A stretch of 45,171 nucleotides of DNA from Candidatus Hydrogenedentota bacterium. Lineage in GTDB: Bacteria > Hydrogenedentota > Hydrogenedentia > Hydrogenedentales > SLHB01. The stretch's first letter is position 1. Each line of letters begins with the position of its first letter. The position numbers and the translations under genes were made by a program. Positions 22,605 to 31,848 of this stretch are shown in pieces. Under the pieces are notes generated by a model. The model was not told the DNA's origin. It searched no databases and saw nothing but the letters and a program-made list of their open reading frames with translations. The stretch covers positions 1 through 45,171 of the forward strand of contig JACQVH010000168.1 in the NCBI GenBank assembly GCA_016209895.1, read 5' to 3'.

Positions 22605-24533
22605 ATGCGATTGGTACGCATAGGGGTAGCGGCGGTTTCCGTGAAGGTGGCGGATTTTGCCGGTAACGCGGAGCGTCTGCGCGCCGTGATCGCCGAGGCG
22701 CACACTGCGGGGGTCCATTTGCTGGTTGCGCCGGAGTTGGCGATTTCGGGGTATAGCCTCGAAGACCGCATTTTCTGGGCGGACATCGTGCGCGAAAGCT
22801 GGGAAACGCTGCTCAGCCTGGCCCAGGACTGCGCCGGGATGAGTATGTTCGTGGGACTGCCAGTCAGCGCGAACGCGCTGCTATACAACGCTTCCGCATT
22901 CATCCACAACCGCAACGTTTGCGGTCTCATTCTCAAGAAATATCTGCCGACGTACAGTATCTTTTACGAGGGACGCAACTGGACGCCGTGGTTGGAGGGC
23001 GTGACCCAGATCAACGGCGTGCCCGCCGGCGATCTCGCTTTCCGACTGCCGTTCGGCATGGTCAGCGCGGAAATTTGCGAGGACCTGTGGTCGCCGCAAA
23101 CTCCGGCCTACCAGCGCGTGCTCGCCGGGGCAGAGATCATCTGCAACGGCAGCGCTTCGCCGTTTACGCCGCGCAAGAACGAGTATCGGCGTCGGCTGGT
23201 ACAAGGCGCGGCGGGCAATCTGATGTGCGTTTATGCTTACGCGAACCTTCTGGGATGCGATAGCAGCCGACTGGTCTTCGACGGCGGTGGATTCGTAGCG
23301 ACGCCGGACAGTGTGGTCGTGGAAGGGCCGATACTTTCGAAAGCGCCGTGGACGCTCACGACCGCGGTAGTGAATCTAGACGACATCCGGCGCCTGCGCG
23401 CGGAAAACACAACGTGGCGGCAGGATGCCGCCCGGAACCACGGGACGGTCCGGGTGCAAGTCATCGAAGCGGGCGAGAATCGTTTTGAGCCCGCGCCCGT
23501 AGCGGATTATGCGGCGCTTTTGCCCAAGAGCTTCTTCATGCCGGAGTCGCATCCGGCGCAGGACGAAGCGGAACTATGCTTGAATGAATTGTTCGACGCG
23601 TTGGTCCTGGGGCTACGGGACTATTTTGAGAAGGTGGGGGTCTTCGAACGGTTCCTGGTGGCGTTGTCCGGCGGTCGGGACAGCGCCCTGTGCCTGCTTC
23701 TCGCGGTACACGCCGCGAAGAGCTTGAACAACGGTCACGACGCGGCCCAATACGCGAAACGTATTCAAGTTGTGTATCTACCCAATCGCCAATACAGCAG
23801 CAGCGCGACCGAAGAGGCGGCGCGATCATTGGCCCAGGAACTCGGCGTGCAATTCCAGGTGGTTGCGATCGAAGAAGAGGCGAAGGTGGCGCTCGCCAAG
23901 GCGGCGGAACTCATGGGCGGAGAAGACCGCGTGACGCCGCTGGCCCGGCAGAATCTTCAGGCGCGCGTGCGCGGCAATATGATGCTGAACTGGGCCAACA
24001 GCGCCAACGCCCTGCTGCTCGTAACGTCCAACCTCAGCGAGGCGGCGGTCGGTTACACCACCACCGGCGGCGACAACCAGGGCGGCTATTCGCCCATCGC
24101 CAATGTACCGAAGACGCTGGTGAGCCTCCTGGTGCAGCACATTGCGAAACGTGACAACCTGCGCGCGCTCCAGAAAGTGCTAGCCATTCCGCCGAGCGCG
24201 GAACTCGCCCCCGACCAGCGCGACGAGGCGGACCTGATGCCGTATGTCATCCTCGATGATCTGATGTATCTCTTCGCCAAGCGGCGCATGTCGTTGGTGG
24301 ATTGCTGGCGAATCTTGTGTCACCGGCACAAGGACCACAACGCGGAACAACTGCGGACGTGGACGGCGCGCTTCGGCAAGCTATTCGTCCATAATCAATG
24401 GAAACGCGAGCAACTCCCCGTCACCATGAAGGTCATGGACCTCGACCTCGATCCCAAGACCGGATTCCGCTTCCCCGTCACCCAAAGCATCGAACACGAA
24501 CTCGAAGACCTCGCCGCCGCCAAGCCGGAATAA
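22605..24533 (+). CDS. nadE: Glutamine-hydrolysing NAD+ synthase
   Basis: It amidates nicotinate adenine dinucleotide to NAD+, the last step of the pathway served by the pncA/pncB genes upstream. The 642-residue protein has an N-terminal nitrilase-type glutaminase domain with the Glu-Lys-Cys triad visible in APELAISGYS, LKKYLPTYSIFYEGR and SAEICEDLWSP. A C-terminal ATP-pyrophosphatase domain has the SGGRDS P-loop. GGGGAG (22591-22596) is 8 bases before the ATG. Ammonia produced in the first domain is channelled to the second in this enzyme type. Confidence 0.96.
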   Translation: MRLVRIGVAAVSVKVADFAGNAERLRAVIAEAHTAGVHLLVAPELAISGYSLEDRIFWADIVRESWETLLSLAQDCAGMSMFVGLPVSANALLYNASAFIHNRNVCGLILKKYLPTYSIFYEGRNWTPWLEGVTQINGVPAGDLAFRLPFGMVSAEICEDLWSPQTPAYQRVLAGAEIICNGSASPFTPRKNEYRRRLVQGAAGNLMCVYAYANLLGCDSSRLVFDGGGFVATPDSVVVEGPILSKAPWTLTTAVVNLDDIRRLRAENTTWRQDAARNHGTVRVQVIEAGENRFEPAPVADYAALLPKSFFMPESHPAQDEAELCLNELFDALVLGLRDYFEKVGVFERFLVALSGGRDSALCLLLAVHAAKSLNNGHDAAQYAKRIQVVYLPNRQYSSSATEEAARSLAQELGVQFQVVAIEEEAKVALAKAAELMGGEDRVTPLARQNLQARVRGNMMLNWANSANALLLVTSNLSEAAVGYTTTGGDNQGGYSPIANVPKTLVSLLVQHIAKRDNLRALQKVLAIPPSAELAPDQRDEADLMPYVILDDLMYLFAKRRMSLVDCWRILCHRHKDHNAEQLRTWTARFGKLFVHNQWKREQLPVTMKVMDLDLDPKTGFRFPVTQSIEHELEDLAAAKPE

Positions 24534-24558
24534 CATCGGGGCTCATGCCTGGACTCCC

Positions 24559-27500
24559 TTAGGGTCTTTTCTGATAGTAGAACCCTTCTGTCGGGCCGGA
24601 GGTACTGAAAACTCGGACGAGTCCAGTTCCTCCGCTCTGGACCAATGGCACGTCGGCGGTCTTACTGATAATTCGCTGTAGGGATAGCATCTGATTATGA
24701 TACACCTCACCCGTCTCGGGAACCGGGGGAACACCAGGAAATTGTCTCATAATCTCCTCAGGTATCGTAAATTCGCCATCATCGCGTGCGCGGCACACGA
24801 ACCATTTATCAGGGTCGTTTGGGACTGAATTGCTGTGTCGCCACCACTCGTGAAAGATGATTAAGACGCTGACCTCGCTTTCTGAGACAGTTTCCCACGT
24901 TAGGGTGAATCTTCTCGTGACGTCAATCGGATTGGTCAGCGTAAGTTGACCGTCGTAAGGCCGGTTGGGACCAGGCCAAGAGGTCAATCGAACATTTCGT
25001 GGGATATCTACCGTGCTTTGGAAGGAGCCTAGATCGTACCCACCCGGCCAGGATACCGTGGCTGGCGGGAGAGGTAGGTCAAGATGCCTCCAATATTCGT
25101 CGTCTTGCGTGTAACTATTAAAGAACGTATTCTGGGCGAGCGCATAGACCGGGGAGGGCCAGGCATAGTAGTAGAACCAGTTGTTTGAACCGGAGCGTTG
25201 GAGGCGTTCGACCGGGCCTGTCCGTCGCCCGACTTCGAGCGTTCCTGGACCGCCGGGGTCCAAGCTCACGAATGACTTCTGAGCCGCTACGAACGCCAAT
25301 AAGTCAGTCCGCCAATCGGGGTCAGAAGTGCGACTAGGGGTATCGATTCCGAACGCCCATTTGTGGAGTGTCCTTTCACTATCGAATTGGGCGTATGCGT
25401 CTGGCTCAAGTTGCTCCCCCGACCCCGCTAGCGAAAATGGAAAGTACGACGTTGCATGCAGGAATTCAAGCCACGCCAACAGGGAAGTTGTCGGACCGAG
25501 TGCGAACGAGGCTACGCACTGCACGGTACCCTCGGGGTACCACCCCTCGTTTTGCCAAGCGTCAACGTGAATAACACCAACCGAGTCGCCGTTCTTCGGA
25601 GTCTGTTGTTGCAACGCTACCTGCACGCAGTCTCCCGCGACACAACTGCCCCCCGGGTTCGTATGTACGGTGATCGCGGGTGCCGAGTTCGTGAATACCG
25701 TCGCGTCGTTATCGCCGGGGACCCGGACACAAAAGTAGCCGGCTTCATCCGTTGGCGCGCTTTCCTGCTGTATTCCTGTGTGGTCGAGTTCGTATTCCCA
25801 CTTCTTGAATACGACTTGAACCTGGATACCGGCCACCGCGTTGCCCTGTTCATCGCGTACGTAGCCGCTCACACACGAGTCCAGCGTAATGAGCTCTACC
25901 GTGGCGCAGTTTCCGAGTTCGCAATCGCCCGAAGGATTGGTGTGCACTGTGACCGGTTCCCAGGCGGGCCAACCTGTGGTATATAGCGTCAAACCCATAT
26001 TTCCAGGGGTCTCGAGACAGAAGTAGCCAAACTGGTTGGTCAACGTCCAATCGCCCAACGAGGTGAGTACCGGAATGTCGGCGAGTGGATTCCCGAGATG
26101 ATCTTTGACATAACCGCTCACACAAGATAGGTAGACTATGAAATCTTGAACAATTGTGCATCCACCTGAACTGCATCTGGCTGTGACGTTAGGCACCCAA
26201 ACGATGCGCGAAGCCATCACGACAGGCCAGCCCGGCAGATACACGTCGAGGCGCACCTGCGAACCCCGCTTGACATCAATGCAGAAATAACCGCTGGCGT
26301 CCGTACGAGCCGGCGAGCTTTCACCGTAATAGTCCAGACCGACGGCTTCGACGCGTGCACGGGCAATCGGGGTTCCGTTCGTGTCCTTGACGTAGCCGGA
26401 GAGGCAGTGCTTGTCTGAAATCGGAGCATCGCAGTTCCACCAGGACAGGTGCGGCACTTCGGCGAAGTAGGCGAGGCCGGTGCCGTTGGAGGCGGTGGCC
26501 ACAGTGCCCGAACCGGACTCCACCCATAGGCCGAGGGTTTCATCGAAATACCACAATGGGACTGATTGCCCGGTCTCGAGTGGCGTGCCCGGCGGAAGTG
26601 CGAGTTCAACTTCGGCGGTAGTGCCGTCGGCGAGGTTTAGCGGTTCGCCGTTCTGCGTGACGCGGAAATCGGCGAGGGCGAAGCTTTCCAATTGGACTGG
26701 TTCCCCATTCTTGGCCGATGATATTCCAACGAACTCGCCCGGAAACGCCGCGAAATCGGCCTCATTGGTGACATCCAGGGCCGTAATCTGAACCTGAACT
26801 TCCCCGGTCACACTCTTCTTCTGAGCATTGACAATGGAACTGGGCGCAAACTGGATACGGTTCCCCGACCCGTCTGCGACTTCGCCGCCCTGTGTCGCAT
26901 CGAACGTGACCGGTTGGCTCAAACGCTTGAGCACGGAATTTACCGTCGTCTCCGCATCCGGGAGTACATCTACCGCGCGGCTGTCACTGGTGTAATCTGC
27001 CGCGACAAAGTTGACGACCACCGGTCCGGCAGGTACCCCCTGGAGTTCGTAGAAACCGTCTGCGCCGGTTGACACAACGTTACCGAGGTTGGTCCGGACC
27101 TCCGCGCCGAGGACCGCGTTGCCGTCCGTGTCTTGCACCCAGCCCGCGATGCTCCCCGTGGGCGGCGGGACCGACGGGCGTTGGACCGCCACTTGGACGC
27201 AGTCGCCCGCCTCGCAACTGGTCCCAGAATTGGTAAGCACCCTGATCGGCTGCGCGCCTTCCACGGAAATCGTGGCCTCGGCATTGGCGGGCCCTCGAAC
27301 ACAGAAGCGGCCGGTGTCATCCGTGGTCGTCGCGTCTTCGGTCACGCCCTGGGCGATGCCCCACTGGGTGAAGGTCACGCGCACCGGAGTTCCCGCCACC
27401 GGGTCGTTGTGCTCATTGCGGACATAGCCACTCAGACACGAACCGGACACACTCAACTCTACGGAAGCGCAATCTCCCAGCGTACAATCGCCGGAAGAAG

Positions 27501-28107
27501 GAGTATGTACCACGACCGGTTCAATCTCGGCCAATCCGGTGGCGTACAACGCCAGGTCCACGTTTTCGGCGGTGGGCATACAGAAGTATCCGCGTGCGTC
27601 GGTCGGGGCGAGGTCCCCCAACGAACTGAGTACCAGAACGTCCGCCAGCGGACTACCGGTGCGATCCTTGACGTAGCCGCTCACGCAGGAAGGATGATCG
27701 TTCCCGATTGGCGGTATCTCCGGCGGTACCAGCGGATTCGTGCCGTCGAGCATTTCCTGCCCGTCCGGGATGCCGTCGCCGTCTGAGTCCTGACCGTTAA
27801 TGAGGGTTCCGAGCCGCGCTTCCGCCACGTCCGCTAGCCCATCGTCATCCGCGTCAATGTCCATTGCCAGCGCGGCGTTGATGACCATCTGCACGTCCAC
27901 GGCATCTATGATGCCGCCGTAATCAATATCCCCCAGCGGGACGACCGCCAGCCCCAACGCGCCATTGATCACCAACTGCACATCCACCGCATCCACCTGC
28001 CCGGTCGAATTTACATCGCCCGCCACCGGCACCGCCTGCGCGGACAGCGAAAGCAACAGGACTATGCACACAATGATCCGTGATGACCAACCCCATGCCG
28101 ATTTCAT
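24559..28107 (-). CDS. Large secreted protein: N-terminal dockerin and TSP3-like repeats, Cys-patterned CarboxypepD_reg-like repeats
   Basis: The 1182-residue protein has a signal peptide (cleavage after AQA, residue 25), dockerin repeats (~30-83), and Ca-binding thrombospondin-3-like segments (DADDDGLADVAE, DSDGDGIPDGQE). Five ~85-residue repeats start C-(V/L)-S-G-Y-V, pass through G-(Y/R)-F-C and end in a C-x-x-G-x-C pair (first Cys at 141, 224, 568 and two more). One Cys-free CarboxypepD_reg repeat (~318-395) leads into a FAM171/ZU5-like module (~400-559, from FDATQGGEV to SWWNCD). The C-terminal ~400 residues are unrecognised, with WPGGYDLGSFQ and DDGEFTIPEEIMRQFPGVPP motifs shared with the upstream paralog. 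No enzyme motif is seen. The start lies 12 bp after the upstream paralog's stop, so they are one operon. Confidence 0.88.
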   Translation of the reverse strand: MKSAWGWSSRIIVCIVLLLSLSAQAVPVAGDVNSTGQVDAVDVQLVINGALGLAVVPLGDIDYGGIIDAVDVQMVINAALAMDIDADDDGLADVAEARLGTLINGQDSDGDGIPDGQEMLDGTNPLVPPEIPPIGNDHPSCVSGYVKDRTGSPLADVLVLSSLGDLAPTDARGYFCMPTAENVDLALYATGLAEIEPVVVHTPSSGDCTLGDCASVELSVSGSCLSGYVRNEHNDPVAGTPVRVTFTQWGIAQGVTEDATTTDDTGRFCVRGPANAEATISVEGAQPIRVLTNSGTSCEAGDCVQVAVQRPSVPPPTGSIAGWVQDTDGNAVLGAEVRTNLGNVVSTGADGFYELQGVPAGPVVVNFVAADYTSDSRAVDVLPDAETTVNSVLKRLSQPVTFDATQGGEVADGSGNRIQFAPSSIVNAQKKSVTGEVQVQITALDVTNEADFAAFPGEFVGISSAKNGEPVQLESFALADFRVTQNGEPLNLADGTTAEVELALPPGTPLETGQSVPLWYFDETLGLWVESGSGTVATASNGTGLAYFAEVPHLSWWNCDAPISDKHCLSGYVKDTNGTPIARARVEAVGLDYYGESSPARTDASGYFCIDVKRGSQVRLDVYLPGWPVVMASRIVWVPNVTARCSSGGCTIVQDFIVYLSCVSGYVKDHLGNPLADIPVLTSLGDWTLTNQFGYFCLETPGNMGLTLYTTGWPAWEPVTVHTNPSGDCELGNCATVELITLDSCVSGYVRDEQGNAVAGIQVQVVFKKWEYELDHTGIQQESAPTDEAGYFCVRVPGDNDATVFTNSAPAITVHTNPGGSCVAGDCVQVALQQQTPKNGDSVGVIHVDAWQNEGWYPEGTVQCVASFALGPTTSLLAWLEFLHATSYFPFSLAGSGEQLEPDAYAQFDSERTLHKWAFGIDTPSRTSDPDWRTDLLAFVAAQKSFVSLDPGGPGTLEVGRRTGPVERLQRSGSNNWFYYYAWPSPVYALAQNTFFNSYTQDDEYWRHLDLPLPPATVSWPGGYDLGSFQSTVDIPRNVRLTSWPGPNRPYDGQLTLTNPIDVTRRFTLTWETVSESEVSVLIIFHEWWRHSNSVPNDPDKWFVCRARDDGEFTIPEEIMRQFPGVPPVPETGEVYHNQMLSLQRIISKTADVPLVQSGGTGLVRVFSTSGPTEGFYYQKRP

Positions 28108-28119
28108 GATCGCGTCCCC

Positions 28120-30909
28120 TTATCTTCCAAGACCGGTTCCCGGCTTCGAGTCTTTTTCGTCCTCTTCGGTGTCAAGAATTAGGTGCGATTCAGGCGCGGC
28201 GGTGGAAGTGCCCGATCGCGAAGAATCCGCGTCCCAAACGTCGTCGTGGTAACGGTACCAGAACCTTGCAAAGTGGTAGTGCGTGCCAATGGTTCTAACG
28301 AAGCCTGAGCCACCACTCCTGGCCAAAGGAACTTCGACGACAGAAGATGTCATTCGTTGGACCGACAGTTCCTGATAGTAACTCACGCCACCCCGCTCGG
28401 GCGTAGGCGGGACACCGGGTAACTGGAGCATAACTTCACGCGGTATGGTGAACGAACCGTCATCCTGGGCGTTACAAGCGAGAAATCCGAATCCCTCCCT
28501 CTGTAGTGGAAACTCAAAAGGAGTGTAGATCCACCACCTTATGACCAATTCGATCCGAACCATGGCGTTGCTGCTGGCGACCGTTTCCCAGGTAACAGTG
28601 AGCGGCTGTGTGGTATCCAACACTTCGTTCAACACCGCTGGCCCGTTCGGCGAGTTCAGTTTGAGCCCCCTCGGGAGGTTCACGCTGAACTCGAAGGGGC
28701 CGATATCCGCTCCACCCGGCCAAGACAGCTTCGCGGAGGTAGGTGGCGTGCGGCTCACTAGATAGTATAAGGGCCGCTCTTGATATACGCAGCGTGACTT
28801 AAGTCTTACAAAAGGATCTGGATGTTCCCTGAGCTCAGGAAAGATTTCCCCGAGCGGGTATAGAGTGTTACTTTCTTGTGCGGCGGCTAACGTGCCGGAT
28901 TTGCCGGGGTCTAAGCTCACCAGCGAAAGCGCCTCGTCATACACCGCCCAGACAAGCTCCATGGGCCCTGCGGTATCCGCAACGTCCAGCGGGATGTCGT
29001 AGTACCATTCATACCATTCTCTTAAATTATGTAGCACGATACACGTGTCTGGTTCTAAGCGGTATGTTGGTGCAAAGTCGAAGTCGTCTGCGGTACCGAC
29101 TTCAATCTGATAGAGGCTGGTGACCAAATCTCCTTTGCCCAGTGCGAAGATGGCCGTCGCGCCTACATAGCCATCGCCGGGGTAGTCATCTCCGTGCCAC
29201 CCGCTCGATGAAACGCGCACTATGCCTACCAAATCGCCGTCTTGGGCGACGCTCGCCTCGATTATCGCTTGCGCGCAATCCCCAGCAACACAACTTCCTT
29301 CGGGACGGGTGTGTACCACGACCGCTGGTGCGACGGCGCTATATACCGTCACGTCAATATTCCCCGGCACGGTAACACAGAAATTCCCGTCCTGGTCAGT
29401 AAACACTCGGTTCCCAATCGAGGTATAAATCTCGACATTAGCGAGTGGATTACCCAGGTAATCTTTGACGTGCCCTTCGAGACAAGCGCCGAAATCAATG
29501 ATGAGATTCTCGATAACGGTGCAGTTTCCGTTACTGCACTCTGCAACCGTGGTTGGTACCTGTACGGTAGTGACGATAACCGGCGTTGTGCTTTCCGGCA
29601 GCCACACCTCGAGGCGGACCGTTGACCCGCGTATGACATCCACACAGTAATGACCCGTACGATCCGTGAAGGTATTTGTCGCCCCGTTGTAACTCACACC
29701 TACCGCGACTACTTCTGTATTCGCGCCCGGACTACCATCGGCGAATCTCACGTATCCCGCTAGGCAATGTTTCTGCGACGGTTCAATTTTCAAGTCACAG
29801 TTCCACCAGGAAAGGTGCGGCACTTCGGCAAAGTAGGCGAGGCCGGAGCCGTCTGAGGCGGCTCCCACAATACCTGAACCGGACTCTACCCATAGGCCCA
29901 GGCTGTCGTCGAAGTACCACAATGGTACCGATTGCCCACTCTCCAGCGGCGTGTCAACGGGCAGCGCGAGTTCGATCTGGGCCGTGGCGCCGTCGGCGAG
30001 GTTTAGCGGTTCGCCGTTTTGCGTGACGCGGAAATCAGCCAGCGCAAAGCTCTCCAGTTGGACTAGTTCACCGTTCTTGGCCGGAGATATCCCAATGAAC
30101 TCGCCGGGAAATGCCGCCAAGTCAGACTCGTTCGTGACATCGAGAGCCGTGATTCGAACTTCGATGGGACCGGTCACGCTCTTCTTCTGGGCGTTCACGA
30201 TGGACGCGGGCGTAAACTGAATCCGGTTCCCGGATGCATCTGACAGTTCGCCGCCCTGCGTCGCATCGAGTGTCACCGGCGCGTTCAAGCGCTTGAGCAC
30301 GGAGTTAACCGTCGTCGCGGTATCGGGGAGCACCTCGACGGCGCGGCTATCGCTGGTATATTCGGCCGCGAAGAAGCTGATGACCACTGCACCGCTCAGT
30401 ACACCGCGAAGTTCGTAAAAACCTACAGCGTTGGTCCACGTTACGCCGCCGGCATTGCTACGGACCTCCACGTCGGCGAGATTCTTACCGTCCGTGTCTT
30501 GCACCCAGCCCACGACGCTTCCCATAGGTGGTGGCAGGGGATTGGTTCCGTCAAGCATTTCCTGCCCGTCCGGTATGCCGTCGCCGTCCGAATCCGGTCC
30601 GTTCACAAGAGTGCCGAGTCGAAGTTCCGCCGCGTCCGACAAACCGTCGTCATCCGCATCAATGTCCAAGGCCAGCGCGGCGTTGATCACCAACTGCACA
30701 TCCACGGCATCTATGGTGCCGCCGTAATCAATATCCCCCAGTCCCACCACCGCGAGACCTAGTGCGCCGTTGATGACCAACTGCACGTCCACCGCGTCCA
30801 CCTGCCCGGTCGAATTGACATCACCCGCCACCGGCGCTGCTTGCGCGGCCCACGCCGACCAACCAAGCACAACCACCAGAGCAACCACGGCACGACCACT
30901 GCGCATCAT
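28120..30909 (-). CDS. Secreted paralog with N-terminal dockerin and two Cys-patterned repeats
   Basis: The 929-residue protein has the same architecture as its downstream neighbour but shorter. A signal peptide (cleavage after AQA, residue 24) precedes dockerin repeats (~29-82), TSP3-like Ca segments (84-124), a Cys-free CarboxypepD_reg repeat (~130-207) and a FAM171/ZU5-like module (~212-371) almost identical to the paralog's. Two four-Cys repeats follow (first at Cys382; the second ends SCVAGDC), then a homologous C-terminal module of ~380 residues. It therefore lacks three Cys repeats that the paralog has, two of them placed before the Cys-free domain. A purine-rich AAAGGGGGTG precedes the ATG at 30909. 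It is the first gene after the promoter at 31106-31134. Confidence 0.88.
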   Translation of the reverse strand: MMRSGRAVVALVVVLGWSAWAAQAAPVAGDVNSTGQVDAVDVQLVINGALGLAVVGLGDIDYGGTIDAVDVQLVINAALALDIDADDDGLSDAAELRLGTLVNGPDSDGDGIPDGQEMLDGTNPLPPPMGSVVGWVQDTDGKNLADVEVRSNAGGVTWTNAVGFYELRGVLSGAVVISFFAAEYTSDSRAVEVLPDTATTVNSVLKRLNAPVTLDATQGGELSDASGNRIQFTPASIVNAQKKSVTGPIEVRITALDVTNESDLAAFPGEFIGISPAKNGELVQLESFALADFRVTQNGEPLNLADGATAQIELALPVDTPLESGQSVPLWYFDDSLGLWVESGSGIVGAASDGSGLAYFAEVPHLSWWNCDLKIEPSQKHCLAGYVRFADGSPGANTEVVAVGVSYNGATNTFTDRTGHYCVDVIRGSTVRLEVWLPESTTPVIVTTVQVPTTVAECSNGNCTVIENLIIDFGACLEGHVKDYLGNPLANVEIYTSIGNRVFTDQDGNFCVTVPGNIDVTVYSAVAPAVVVHTRPEGSCVAGDCAQAIIEASVAQDGDLVGIVRVSSSGWHGDDYPGDGYVGATAIFALGKGDLVTSLYQIEVGTADDFDFAPTYRLEPDTCIVLHNLREWYEWYYDIPLDVADTAGPMELVWAVYDEALSLVSLDPGKSGTLAAAQESNTLYPLGEIFPELREHPDPFVRLKSRCVYQERPLYYLVSRTPPTSAKLSWPGGADIGPFEFSVNLPRGLKLNSPNGPAVLNEVLDTTQPLTVTWETVASSNAMVRIELVIRWWIYTPFEFPLQREGFGFLACNAQDDGSFTIPREVMLQLPGVPPTPERGGVSYYQELSVQRMTSSVVEVPLARSGGSGFVRTIGTHYHFARFWYRYHDDVWDADSSRSGTSTAAPESHLILDTEEDEKDSKPGTGLGR

Positions 30910-31105
30910 GGTGCACCCCCTTTTTCCGCTAGGGAAGTTGCGAAAGAGTAAGTTCTAAATTGTGAATTCTAAAAGGTAAAAGGTGAACGTCAGAGGTGAC
31001 GGGGCGTGCGACCCGGAAACCGAGCAATCCAGGTAGAAGCTTAGAGGCCCTTCGGCTTTTGTCGGGCGTGATCATATAACCGTTCCCTCATTCATCCGTA
31101 TTTTT

Positions 31106-31134
31106 ATCTTACTCCGAATTCTCTCAGAAGTCAA
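31106..31134 (-). promoter_or_regulatory. Sigma70-type promoter for the two N-terminal-dockerin genes
   Basis: On the minus strand TTGACT (31129-31134) and TAAGAT (31106-31111) are separated by exactly 17 bp. Transcription would start near 31099, leaving a ~190-base leader before the ATG at 30909. Confidence 0.6.
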
Positions 31135-31466
31135 TACGAAATTTCGTTTTTCCGTATAAACATCGTAGAGGTGTGGCTTCTCGTCTGCGAAGTAGCCACG
31201 AGCGGGGCCAACTTGCGTAAGTGATTGCAATATAATTGGATAGACCGGAGCGCCGGTCCTGGGCGACTCCGGGGTGCAAGAATCTGTCCATAAGAAAATC
31301 CCGCGCTGGAATGTGATTTGGAACCGGGTGGATAGGACGGAAGCGATTAATCAGAAAGGACAAAAGAGACAACAAGGATATCTGTGACGGCGAGGATCAA
31401 AGCGGGCGAAAGCAGAAAGAAAAGCTCAAGGATGTGGGCGCGGCGAGCGGGGCCACCCAGTGTTGG
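31135..31466. other. 330-bp gene-free region
   Basis: No gene is supported. A TATAAT at 31231-31236 on the plus strand has no -35 and no gene behind it. Otherwise I see nothing. Confidence 0.5.
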
Positions 31467-31736
31467 TTACGCGGTGTGGGAGCGGCCAACGCGGTGCAGT
31501 CGGCGGCGCCAACTCATGGGCAGGCGGCGACGGATGGCGAGGAAGACAAAGCGGACCCGTTTGCTGGTTGCCCCAAGAATGCCCAAGCCGATAAACATGA
31601 GGGGAAAACCGGGGATTACGGGAATCAGCCACATTGCCGTGCCGATTACGAGCAGCACGATACCAAGAGCGGCAAGCGCGACGCGGACCGCCGGATGACG
31701 ATGATGATGTCGGTGTCGTGTCTTTCTCAGGCGCAT
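31467..31736 (-). CDS. Small membrane protein, PGPGW/DUF454-like
   Basis: An 89-residue protein with a basic His/Arg-rich N-terminus and a hydrophobic hairpin (ALAALGIVLLVIGTAMWLIP then VIPGFPLMFIGLGILGA). A strongly basic cytoplasmic tail follows. The V-I-P-G-F-P-L turn between two helices resembles small PGPGW or DUF454 inner-membrane proteins of unknown function. The opposite strand also carries open frames here; this one is chosen for its membrane-protein pattern. The ribosome site (AAGGGA) is weak. Confidence 0.55.
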   Translation of the reverse strand: MRLRKTRHRHHHRHPAVRVALAALGIVLLVIGTAMWLIPVIPGFPLMFIGLGILGATSKRVRFVFLAIRRRLPMSWRRRLHRVGRSHTA

Positions 31737-31848
31737 GCGGGACTGTCCCTTGCGGTTCGTGCCTTGAGGTGCGCGGTCTACAGCCCGTATCGGATGGCAC
31801 CGAGACCGACGATGTCAGATACTTTATCCGGTTTTTTCGGGACGGAAG

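Noticed and set aside
30910..31099. Possible cyclic-di-GMP riboswitch in the dockerin-operon leader
   Set aside because: A short AAAGCC...GGGCCT stretch resembles part of the GEMM motif, but the GNRA-capped hairpin and the preceding conserved bases are missing.
31231..31236. Perfect TATAAT on the plus strand
   Set aside because: There is no -35 at a usable distance and no plus-strand gene behind it.
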